NCBI GenBank assembly: GCA_028718185.1
Contig: JAQUMH010000017.1
Coordinates: 1 to 36,215, forward strand
Length of the DNA stretch: 36,215 nucleotides
Reading direction: 5' to 3'
Source of the DNA: Elusimicrobiota bacterium
GTDB taxonomy: Bacteria; Elusimicrobiota; UBA8919
The notes under the pieces were generated by a model. The model saw only the letters and a list, made by a program, of their open reading frames with translations, searched no databases and was not told the DNA's origin. Position 1 is the stretch's first letter, and the number at the start of each line of letters is the position of its first letter. Below, piece by piece: positions 7,817-15,103 of the stretch. A program made the translations under genes and the position numbers.

Positions 7817-7838
7817 TAGGGAGGGGAAACTCTCCCTA
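7817..7838 (+). other. Stem-loop after the coat gene
   Basis: TAGGGAG and CTCCCTA form a perfect 7-base stem around an 8-base loop, right after the coat stop. No T-run follows, so it is more likely a transcript-stabilising or processing structure than a strong terminator. Confidence 0.5.
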
Positions 7839-7856
7839 ATATCGAAAGGATAAATC

Positions 7857-8258
7857 ATGGCAGTTCTATTAAATAGCAGTCTTGGTTATAAAGGCTATCT
7901 CCCAAGCACGGTAATTAATTTGCCTGTAGCTGAAGAAGCAGCCCTTGTAGCTCAGAATCTTGCCACGGCTTCAACAGTGGCCTCTACAACAACAGGTAAC
8001 GTAGTTGCTAACGTGCCACAAGGTATCTGCGCATTTGCCGCTGGTGCTGGGTCGCTCACAATCACTAATAGTCTTGTAAACGCTTCGTCTATCATCACTG
8101 CTTATATCTCTCAAGCGTCTGCTGATGGTACATTGCTTTATATCGCTCGTATTGTGGCTGCTGCTGGTTCGTTTACGATTTACGGTAACACAACTGCTAC
8201 AGCAACCACTCTGGTTGCGTGGAAAGTTGAGCCACAAGGTCAATCTGGCCCACAATAA
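7857..8258 (+). CDS. Putative capsid decoration/head-fibre-like protein A
   Basis: A 133-residue protein. Its first 38 residues (VINLPVAEEAALVAQNLAT) resemble the next gene's N-terminus (VVTLPSSTESALIAQGLAT), a short head-attachment-type module seen in phage head fibre and decoration proteins. The remainder is S/T/A-rich beta sequence. The binding site AAAGGATAAATC nearly matches that of the next gene. The function is inferred from position and the shared module. Confidence 0.6.
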   Translation: MAVLLNSSLGYKGYLPSTVINLPVAEEAALVAQNLATASTVASTTTGNVVANVPQGICAFAAGAGSLTITNSLVNASSIITAYISQASADGTLLYIARIVAAAGSFTIYGNTTATATTLVAWKVEPQGQSGPQ

Positions 8259-8274
8259 TCGAAAGGATTAAATC

Positions 8275-8982
8275 ATGTCAGTTACACTTCTCCGCCCATA
8301 TGGTAATTTTGCAACTGGTGCCGTAGTAACGCTTCCAAGTTCCACAGAATCGGCGCTTATTGCTCAAGGTCTTGCTACCGCTGCTGGCACAACTTCACAG
8401 CCTTCTATCTACGGTGGGCCTGATCAATTTACAACCCAAGGAGGTAACATCTCATCTCAGCCGAATGCTGGGTATGGTGTTCCTACTTACTATCAAGGCC
8501 CATTGGTATGCGCTAATGCTGCGTTGGGAGTGGTCGCTTTGACCGCACTTGGCACATCATCTGCTCATACTGCTGGAACCATGAACCTATCAGAAATATA
8601 TGTCCCTTACCTCCAGACATGGACTGGTATCGGCGTATTGAACGGTACAACCACAGTCGGTACTGATAATATGTTGGTAGCTCTGTATGGTTCAGATGGT
8701 GCTTTGCTGGCTAACTCTGCTGTAGCTGGTACTTTGTCGGCAACTGTGTCAGTGTTCCAGAATCGTGCATTTACCGCTCCTATTACTCTGGTTCCAGGCC
8801 GTTATTTCCTTGGCGTTCAGTCTAACGGTACTACCGCTACGACTAACAAATTTGTAGTTGCTAATGGTTCCAATGTGATGACTGGTGCTGTTGCTGGTAC
8901 TTTCGGTACAATCCCGGCAACAATTACACCTCCATCGACATTCACAACGGCCCAAGGCTGCGTGGCTCAGTTGTACGTGTAA
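8275..8982 (+). CDS. Putative capsid decoration/head-fibre-like protein B
   Basis: A 235-residue protein sharing the N-terminal module and ribosome binding site (AAAGGATTAAATC) with the preceding gene, so one likely arose by duplication. The C-terminal 170 residues are G/T/A-rich, beta-type and low in charge, typical of an exposed virion domain. No catalytic motif. A stem-loop follows the stop. Confidence 0.6.
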   Translation: MSVTLLRPYGNFATGAVVTLPSSTESALIAQGLATAAGTTSQPSIYGGPDQFTTQGGNISSQPNAGYGVPTYYQGPLVCANAALGVVALTALGTSSAHTAGTMNLSEIYVPYLQTWTGIGVLNGTTTVGTDNMLVALYGSDGALLANSAVAGTLSATVSVFQNRAFTAPITLVPGRYFLGVQSNGTTATTNKFVVANGSNVMTGAVAGTFGTIPATITPPSTFTTAQGCVAQLYV

Positions 8983-8993
8983 TCTGTTTCATC

Positions 8994-9017
8994 ATAGCCC
9001 TTTTAACGAGGGGCTAT
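8994..9017 (+). other. Stem-loop after decoration gene B
   Basis: ATAGCCC pairs with GGGCTAT around a 10-base loop. It is followed by CTTAAAG rather than a T-run, so it is either a weak terminator or an mRNA-stability element. Confidence 0.45.
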
Positions 9018-9043
9018 CTTAAAGCTGATTAAAGGAGCGTCAA

Positions 9044-9967
9044 ATGGCTACAGCACAAGATATTTGTACATTCGCATTAAGCTCAATTCTTAACGATGAC
9101 GCATCATCAACTCCAGCTAGTTCAGATTTGAATCTTGCATTGTCTACTCTGACATACCTGATGGATTATTGGCAGCTTGACCCACAAACCACCATCGGCT
9201 TGAGGGAGTTTGTCTTTACCCCAGCAACAGGTACGCAAAGCTTGACGATAGGTGCTGATATATCGGTTACTCTGACTAGCGCATCTACCGTAGCAACAGC
9301 GACCACAACACAAGAACATGGGCGGATTGTTGGGGATATAGTAATAATCTCAGGCGCTTCTCCGGCAGCATATAACGGCACTTATACTGTTGTGTCAGTT
9401 CCTACCTCAACGACATTTACTTATGCCTTCGCAGGTGGAACTTCCCCTGCTACCGGAACAATATTAGTCAGTGCGGACATAACCACAGCAATGCCCCCAA
9501 GACTTGAGAATGCTTCATTCTGTCGATTGGGTGGAGTGGACTTCTTGATCGGGTTTGCTTCGGCCTTTGATGAGTACAACTCTCAGCCTGTTAAATCTAA
9601 CCAAGGCTACCCGACTAAGTGCTGGTATAACCCTCAAACTACCTCACAGATAGCCAGATTTTATCTATGGCCTGCCAGTAACGGCGCAGAGCTTCATCTG
9701 ATGATTAGGCAAGTTCCTTTGTCTGGATTTGCATCTATGGCGCTGGCAACTACTCTAACCCTCCCAATGGGATTAGAAAAACCTCTTATTGACTGTTTGG
9801 CAGCGGAATTGCTGGATAGTTACAACGTACCCCAGCCAGCTTACTCACAAGTAAAACAGAAAGCCGCTAATAGCCTAAGAAAGTGGAAGCGGAGTAATCT
9901 GGAGATTAACGTATTGCAGATGCCTTCTGCCGTGGCTAACCGTTCAGCTAATAATTACACCGCCTAA
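9044..9967 (+). CDS. Head completion/tail accessory protein, P22 gp4-like, with inserted beta domain
   Basis: A 307-residue protein. The N-terminal 40 and C-terminal 160 residues (ending LRKWKRSNLEINVLQMPS) look like the P22 gp4 family that plugs the portal after packaging. Inserted at about residues 72-148 is a T/A/G-rich module (VIISGASPAAYNGTYTV ... FTYAFAGGTSPATGTI). The same module occurs in the gp10-like protein at 11653, with clear DNA similarity. P22 gp4 is about 166 residues, so the extra length is mostly the insert. The family assignment is from memory of the architecture. Confidence 0.7.
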   Translation: MATAQDICTFALSSILNDDASSTPASSDLNLALSTLTYLMDYWQLDPQTTIGLREFVFTPATGTQSLTIGADISVTLTSASTVATATTTQEHGRIVGDIVIISGASPAAYNGTYTVVSVPTSTTFTYAFAGGTSPATGTILVSADITTAMPPRLENASFCRLGGVDFLIGFASAFDEYNSQPVKSNQGYPTKCWYNPQTTSQIARFYLWPASNGAELHLMIRQVPLSGFASMALATTLTLPMGLEKPLIDCLAAELLDSYNVPQPAYSQVKQKAANSLRKWKRSNLEINVLQMPSAVANRSANNYTA

Positions 9968-9968
9968 T

Positions 9969-10127
9969 ATGCCTTATACAGCCAAACAGAATGCACTCTT
10001 TAGAGCTGCTGCACATGACCCTAAGATAGCTAAATCTAGCGGTATTCCACAGGCTACAGCTAAGAAGATGGCAAGCGAAGGGGTAAAGAAAAACGCTCTT
10101 GTCGGATTGATGAAAAGTAAAAGATGA
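9969..10127 (+). CDS. Conserved small basic phage protein
   Basis: A 52-residue protein (MPYTAKQNALFRAAAHDPKI...) starting one base after the previous stop and ending in an ATGA overlap with the next gene. It is lysine/alanine-rich with a helical pattern. Small proteins starting MPYTAKQ are common in P22-like phages of proteobacteria, but I know of no function. Confidence 0.7.
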   Translation: MPYTAKQNALFRAAAHDPKIAKSSGIPQATAKKMASEGVKKNALVGLMKSKR

Positions 10128-10375
10128 GAATATCCATCGTTTCCGATATTTCGACCCGTGATGGCACTCTAACAAAGGATGCTAAGCTGGTTAATGCGTT
10201 CGTTAACGATGATGCTGTGTTTAAACGTCCTGCGGTTAATTCGGTACTCGCCACCGCCACAGGACAAGCCCAAGGGTCAATCTATGATGTTGACTCACTC
10301 GTGTATGTGATTAACGGTGATGTGATGAAATCATACAACTCCTCATTTGTACTCCAGCAAACGGTGATATTGTGA
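10124..10375 (+). CDS. gp10-like tail accessory protein, N-terminal segment 1
   Basis: An 83-residue ORF. Its start (MRISIVSDISTRDGTLTKDAKLVN...) is homologous to that of the next ORF (MRIPIASDLKTRTG...), and both contain TGQAQG. It ends in GTGA, coupling to the next start. It looks like the original 5' end of a gp10-like (packaged-DNA stabilising) gene. Its last residues would naturally continue into the sequence at 11653, but the reading frame is different and 1.3 kb of another module lies between. Confidence 0.65.
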   Translation: MRISIVSDISTRDGTLTKDAKLVNAFVNDDAVFKRPAVNSVLATATGQAQGSIYDVDSLVYVINGDVMKSYNSSFVLQQTVIL

Positions 10376-11649
10376 GAATACCCATAGCAAGCGACCTGAA
10401 AACCCGCACTGGAGTACCAGCGGGTAAAGATGCGCGCCTAGTCAACTCCTATGTAGAGACAAAAGGCGACCAAAGTGTAGTAAGGAAGCGCCCTATTGCC
10501 CAAGGTGGAATAGCAGTAGGAACTGGACAAGCACAAGGGGGTATCGGGTTTACTATTGGCTCAACTCCGTATTTTATTGGGTTTTGGGCAGATACGATGC
10601 AAGTTTATACGGGGTCAGGGACTAGTTGGAATAGCGGGACAAATTATCTAACTGGCGACCATGTATCTGTAAATTTTGAAGATTATTGGGCTATCAATGA
10701 TAATATAAATAGCCAACCACCGAGCAGCAATTGGAGCAGAGTATATAGGTCTGCAATTGCAACGCAATTATGGACATTGGGAATTATTGTTAATCCGCCA
10801 ATTACTAAATATAACCCAATCGCTTGTAATGGGACTATATTTTGTTATGTTGATGTAACAACTGGAATACCATATACATCTACCAATGGTATTACATGGT
10901 TGTCTCATATTTCAGATCCATTGTTAATGAGTGGTGCTTTTCATTTAATATGGAATGGGACAATTTTCTGCGGTGTTTTTGATTCTGGAACAGGACAATT
11001 AACATCAGCAACATCCACTGATGGAATAACGTGGAATGTATATAATGATAATCAAGGATTAAATGATGGTGGTGATATATCATGGAATGGGACTGTTTTT
11101 TGCAAATCAAATTCTAATGGTGGCATCGCAACATCTACTGATGGAATAACATGGATAAATAGAGGAGTTATTTCTTCTGCTGGTTATGCAACTATAACTT
11201 GGAATGGCACTGTTTTTTGCATGACAGATGGATTAGTAACAAGCAATAAGATTTATACATCTGCTGACGGAATAACATGGTCAACAAAGACGTTGCCAGC
11301 TTCTAGAGCATGGAGAAATGTTAGGGCAAATGGAACAAAAATAGCAGTATTCGATACATCTACAAATGTTGCGGTATCGTTAGATAATGGATTAACTTGG
11401 ACTGCTGGAACCATCCCATCATCCGCATCTGGTGACTTGGGTGTAGATGGAGGTAATGGTATATGGTTGTATGTTAATGGTGATACCGTAGCGACAACAA
11501 ATTATTACATATCCACTGATGGATTAAATTGGACAACAATGTCATTGCCTAGCTCACAAAAATGGGCATATGTAAAATATGGAGTTGGGAAAGGTTTTGT
11601 AATAATGGATAAAACAACACATTGTGTATTTTCCACAACTGGATTTTAA
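10372..11649 (+). CDS. gp10-like N-terminal segment 2 fused to carbohydrate-binding and BNR-repeat domains
   Basis: A 425-residue protein with a GTG start. Residues 1-60 repeat the gp10-like N-terminus. Residues 83-126 (WNSGTNYLTGDHVSVNFEDYW) resemble a small chitinase-type carbohydrate-binding module. Residues 145-425 carry six TSTDGITW-type repeats at about 169, 214, 254, 296, 336 and 380, spaced 40-45 residues, typical of BNR/sialidase-like beta-propellers. The DNA here is visibly more AT-rich than the flanks, suggesting recent acquisition. It stops at TAA 11647-11649, but the next gene is in the same frame only one codon later. Confidence 0.7.
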   Translation: MRIPIASDLKTRTGVPAGKDARLVNSYVETKGDQSVVRKRPIAQGGIAVGTGQAQGGIGFTIGSTPYFIGFWADTMQVYTGSGTSWNSGTNYLTGDHVSVNFEDYWAINDNINSQPPSSNWSRVYRSAIATQLWTLGIIVNPPITKYNPIACNGTIFCYVDVTTGIPYTSTNGITWLSHISDPLLMSGAFHLIWNGTIFCGVFDSGTGQLTSATSTDGITWNVYNDNQGLNDGGDISWNGTVFCKSNSNGGIATSTDGITWINRGVISSAGYATITWNGTVFCMTDGLVTSNKIYTSADGITWSTKTLPASRAWRNVRANGTKIAVFDTSTNVAVSLDNGLTWTAGTIPSSASGDLGVDGGNGIWLYVNGDTVATTNYYISTDGLNWTTMSLPSSQKWAYVKYGVGKGFVIMDKTTHCVFSTTGF

Positions 11650-11652
11650 ATC

Positions 11653-13236
11653 ATGACAGTTACCGTAGCTAATCTCCCTTACAGCTTTTGCCCCACATCA
11701 TCTTCGGCAAGCTCATTAGGCTTCATGTTCAAAAATGGATATGACGCATGGTTTTATGCGAACTCAACCGCTACATCTACACAGATAACGGATGTTAACT
11801 TTCCTGGGTATCACACTTATACAGTCACTTTAACCTCTGTGACTACCACCGCCACAGCGACCACAAGCGTTAATCCACATGGATTAAAAGTTAATGACTC
11901 AGTGACTATATCGGGGGCTACCCCAGCGGCTTATAATGGGACTTATACCGTCTTAACTGTGCCTGCTGCTAACCAATTTACCTATGCCTTCGCTGGCGGA
12001 ACTTCTCCAGCAACGGGGACTATCTCGGCAGTAGGAGGTAGAACTACTGTGCCTGGTATCGTATGGCTAGACTCCACTTTCTACGTGATGGATTCAAACG
12101 CGACCATTTACGGCTCAAATCTTAATGATGCTTTAACTTGGAATGCATTAAACTTTATCACTGCCCAGATTGAACCTGGAGCAGGCAAGGCACTAGCTAA
12201 AACACAGAACTACGTCATAGCCTTTAAAGAATGGTCAACCGAGTTTTTCTACGATGCTGGTAATGCTACAGGCTCACCACTCTCGACCGTAGGAAACGGA
12301 TTTAACCTCATTGGCTGTGCTAATGGTGATTCGGTAGCTAACTTAGACGGGATACTATTCTGGGTATCACAAACCCGCCAAAAGGGGCGTGGTGTTCACA
12401 TGATGCAAGGATTACAAGAGCAAATGGTCTCAACCCCTGATATTGAACGAGTCCTAAACCTTTCAACTTTGGCAACAATTTACAGCTTTGGTGTAAAGAT
12501 TGCCGGTCATACGTTCTATGTTCTTACCCTTGTAGACTTAAACATTACCTTAGTCTTTGACCTAGTAAGTAAGACTTGGACACAGTGGAGTAGTTTAACT
12601 GCTGGCGTTGCGGTGAGCGTGTCGAGCATCACGCTATCAGGAACCACTGCAACAGTGACCACAGCCACAGCTCATGGGTTGAATGATGGCGACCCTGTAA
12701 ATATAGCGGGAGCTGTTCAATCAGCTTATAACAGCATTAAAGTATCATCATATGTAGATGCTACCCACTTCACATTTGAAACGACTGCGGGAACTACTAC
12801 ACCAGCAACAGGCACTATAACTGCCACTCCGTATACTGAGACTTACTTCAAATATACTAAATACGTTAATGCCCTTGGCAGGGATTTAGTTCAACATGAG
12901 ACGAACGGTACTTTGTGTGAATTGGTAGAAACTGCCTATTCAGACGTTGGTAATCCGGTAAATGTGCTCATTCGTACAGGTAAAATTGACGGCGGAACCA
13001 TTAATCTTAAGCGGTATGCAAGTTTGGAAATTATCGGCAATAAAGTAGCTGCAAATGCTTATGTAAGACACTCTGGTGATGATTACACTACTTTCACGAA
13101 ATATCGCCCTGTGAACCTCTTTGCAACCCGTTCCGTAATCCGTAGATTAGGCTCTGATAGGCGCAGGAGTTATGATATACGACACTTAGATTCTACTTCA
13201 TTGCAAATAGGCGCAATTGATGTAGAAGTGGTATAA
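11653..13236 (+). CDS. gp10-like tail accessory (packaged-DNA stabilising) protein, main part
   Basis: A 527-residue protein. The core around residues 150-250 (EFFYDAGNATGSPL, NGDSVANLDGILFWVSQ) and the C-terminus (LFATRSVIRRLGSDRRRSYDIRHLDS) match the P22 gp10 type, which seals the portal with gp4. Two copies of the beta module also found in the gp4-like protein sit at about 57-128 and 312-385. The normal N-terminus is absent and lies on the two upstream ORFs. The start is preceded by GGATTTTAAATC, close to the GGATTAAATC binding site used elsewhere, so independent initiation is possible. Confidence 0.7.
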   Translation: MTVTVANLPYSFCPTSSSASSLGFMFKNGYDAWFYANSTATSTQITDVNFPGYHTYTVTLTSVTTTATATTSVNPHGLKVNDSVTISGATPAAYNGTYTVLTVPAANQFTYAFAGGTSPATGTISAVGGRTTVPGIVWLDSTFYVMDSNATIYGSNLNDALTWNALNFITAQIEPGAGKALAKTQNYVIAFKEWSTEFFYDAGNATGSPLSTVGNGFNLIGCANGDSVANLDGILFWVSQTRQKGRGVHMMQGLQEQMVSTPDIERVLNLSTLATIYSFGVKIAGHTFYVLTLVDLNITLVFDLVSKTWTQWSSLTAGVAVSVSSITLSGTTATVTTATAHGLNDGDPVNIAGAVQSAYNSIKVSSYVDATHFTFETTAGTTTPATGTITATPYTETYFKYTKYVNALGRDLVQHETNGTLCELVETAYSDVGNPVNVLIRTGKIDGGTINLKRYASLEIIGNKVAANAYVRHSGDDYTTFTKYRPVNLFATRSVIRRLGSDRRRSYDIRHLDSTSLQIGAIDVEVV

Positions 13237-13237
13237 T
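13229..13237 (+). promoter_or_regulatory. Extended -10 promoter candidate before the ejection genes
   Basis: TG-G-TATAAT, an extended -10 with a perfect hexamer, spans the stop of the gp10-like gene. No good -35 at 17 bases. It would give a short leader starting with the CTGTC hairpin and reading the 13278 gene. Confidence 0.4.
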
Positions 13238-13249
13238 TCAGTAAAATTA

Positions 13250-13264
13250 CTGTCGAGATGACAG
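13250..13264 (+). promoter_or_regulatory. Conserved hairpin element before the ejection gene (copy 3)
   Basis: CTGTC-GAGAT-GACAG is a perfect 5-base stem with a 5-base loop, immediately before the AAGGAG binding site. The first 14 bases equal the element before the portal gene. Confidence 0.5.
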
Positions 13265-13277
13265 CAAGGAGTAGATT

Positions 13278-13868
13278 ATGAGTATATGGGATGATCTGTA
13301 TGGTGGGCCAAAGGGGGTTAACACTTCTGGATTAGACCCATCATCTTTAAGCACTACTGCCGCAAAGACATGGGGTAGTGGGCCAGTTACATTTTCTAGC
13401 CCAGCAAAAACCACCTATAGCGGAGTTGGTGGCCAATGGGATAATTCAGGGCAAGGCTGGAAAAACTCAACTGGACAAGTTGTAAACGATCTTCCTGGAT
13501 ACCTTAAAATGAAAGGACTGCAACAGACAGGCGCAGACTTTTCAGGTTATCAAAATCAACTCCAAGGTATTCTTTCTGACCCTTCAAAAATACAGCAAAC
13601 TGCTGGTTATCAATTTGCCAAAGATCAAGGAGAGCAAGCGATTAACCGAAGCGCAGCAGCTAAAGGAATGCTTGGCTCTGGTAACGTACTAGCTGAACTA
13701 GCTAAGTACGGTCAAGGGATGGCTTCTCAAGAATACGGTGGACAAGTTAATAGACTATCAGACTTAATGCGTGGTGCTCAACAGTTTGGCGTTTCTACTG
13801 GTTATTATGAACCGCCGGCTACTGGCGGTATGCTTTCGGCACCTTCAACTCGAACACAAGCATGGTAA
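13278..13868 (+). CDS. DNA ejection (internal virion) protein, small, gp7-like
   Basis: A 196-residue protein with AAGGAG upstream. The segment around residues 115-155 (YQFAKDQGEQAINRSAAAKG, GMLGSGNVLAELAKYGQG) is a recurring motif of phage internal/ejection proteins. The N-terminal 75 residues are G/S/W-rich and disordered. It is the first of three consecutive ORFs in the slot held by P22 genes 7, 20 and 16, whose products leave the capsid and form a DNA conduit across the envelope. The individual correspondence is by order only. Confidence 0.65.
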   Translation: MSIWDDLYGGPKGVNTSGLDPSSLSTTAAKTWGSGPVTFSSPAKTTYSGVGGQWDNSGQGWKNSTGQVVNDLPGYLKMKGLQQTGADFSGYQNQLQGILSDPSKIQQTAGYQFAKDQGEQAINRSAAAKGMLGSGNVLAELAKYGQGMASQEYGGQVNRLSDLMRGAQQFGVSTGYYEPPATGGMLSAPSTRTQAW

Positions 13869-13874
13869 CTAATC

Positions 13875-15101
13875 ATGGCTAATGCACTCGTAGATTTAAT
13901 AAAGACAGGCGATAAGGATGCGGTGAACGCCTATTTACTCAATCAACAGATAGGGGGTGATTCATCTGGAGTAAGTTTGAACGGTCAGCCTAACAACGCA
14001 CTGACTGGGCTTGTTCGTGGGCAAATGGCACAACCCCAGATGCAACCACAACAAGCTACACAACCACAAATGCAACCGCGAATTCCTCCAATGGGGATTA
14101 CACGAGCAGATGGCTCTCAAGTTGATATGCGTCAGCCAATGAATACCATACGTGTTGATAGCACAGGTCAATATCTAAGCCCTCAGGGTGGAAGAAGTGA
14201 TGTACCTGTAGAGTTTGGCCCATCTGTCAATCAAGGCCCAAGATTAGATAGAACAAGAACCATGTCTTATGGCGGCGATACTGCAATTGGTGTAAAGGGA
14301 GAGCCTGACCAATATTATATACCCGGTCAAGGTAAGTTAATCACTATGCGCCAAGCTCCGAATATGCAGAATTTGCAAGCTCAGCATTTACAAGCTCAGA
14401 TTGCTGATACTTTGGCTCAAACTAAACAAAGGCAAGCTGCTGTAAGTGGAGAAGGTGTACAAAAACCAGTATTCAATGCAGAGGCTGGTGGTTATGTCTA
14501 TCCCCCAACCCCCGATAATCCTCAAGGAAGATTTGTTCCTATTCAGGGCATGCCAGCTGGAGCTGGTAAACCACCAACAGAAGACCAAGCAAAAGCGGCT
14601 GGATGGTTCAACCAAGCTCAAAATGCTTATGAGAATCTGACTAAATCAATGATTGATCCAAAAACAGGTCAGCTTAGCTATAAAGCTGCTACGCCTTCAC
14701 TTGGTGAGGCATTATTGCCTGCCAGCATGAAAGGGGCGGTACAGAGTCCAGAAAGACAGCGATTCGCGCAAGCATCATCATCAATGTCAGAAGCTTTGTT
14801 AAGGGCGGCAACTGGTGCAGGGGTAAACAAAGAAGAAGCTGCACAAAAAATTGCAGAATTGACACCTAATTATTGGGATGATGAAAGCACAAAGAAACAA
14901 AAACTTGATGCTATTCCAATGTATCTTAATTCATTGAAGACAAGAGCAGGTAGAGCGCAAGTTATAACTCCTCAAATTACTCCTTTGTCATTGCCTTCTG
15001 GCAGGCAATCAGGAAATAGTGTTACGGCCCCTGATGGGTCTATTCATAATTTTCCAAGTCCTGCCGCTGCTGATGCATTCCGTAAAGCCATAGGAATGTA
15101 A
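13875..15101 (+). CDS. Ejection protein, Q/P-rich, gp20-position
   Basis: A 408-residue protein six bases after the previous stop. A low-complexity QPQMQPQQ tract at about 54-72 and long coiled, alanine-rich segments (NAYENLTKSM, SMSEALLRAATGAGVNKEEAAQ) suggest a flexible internal virion protein. A phage motif near the centre (LTPNYWDDESTKKQKLDAIP) resembles regions of other podoviral internal proteins. No enzymatic motif is visible. Two bases separate it from the next ORF. Confidence 0.6.
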   Translation: MANALVDLIKTGDKDAVNAYLLNQQIGGDSSGVSLNGQPNNALTGLVRGQMAQPQMQPQQATQPQMQPRIPPMGITRADGSQVDMRQPMNTIRVDSTGQYLSPQGGRSDVPVEFGPSVNQGPRLDRTRTMSYGGDTAIGVKGEPDQYYIPGQGKLITMRQAPNMQNLQAQHLQAQIADTLAQTKQRQAAVSGEGVQKPVFNAEAGGYVYPPTPDNPQGRFVPIQGMPAGAGKPPTEDQAKAAGWFNQAQNAYENLTKSMIDPKTGQLSYKAATPSLGEALLPASMKGAVQSPERQRFAQASSSMSEALLRAATGAGVNKEEAAQKIAELTPNYWDDESTKKQKLDAIPMYLNSLKTRAGRAQVITPQITPLSLPSGRQSGNSVTAPDGSIHNFPSPAAADAFRKAIGM

Positions 15102-15103
15102 TT

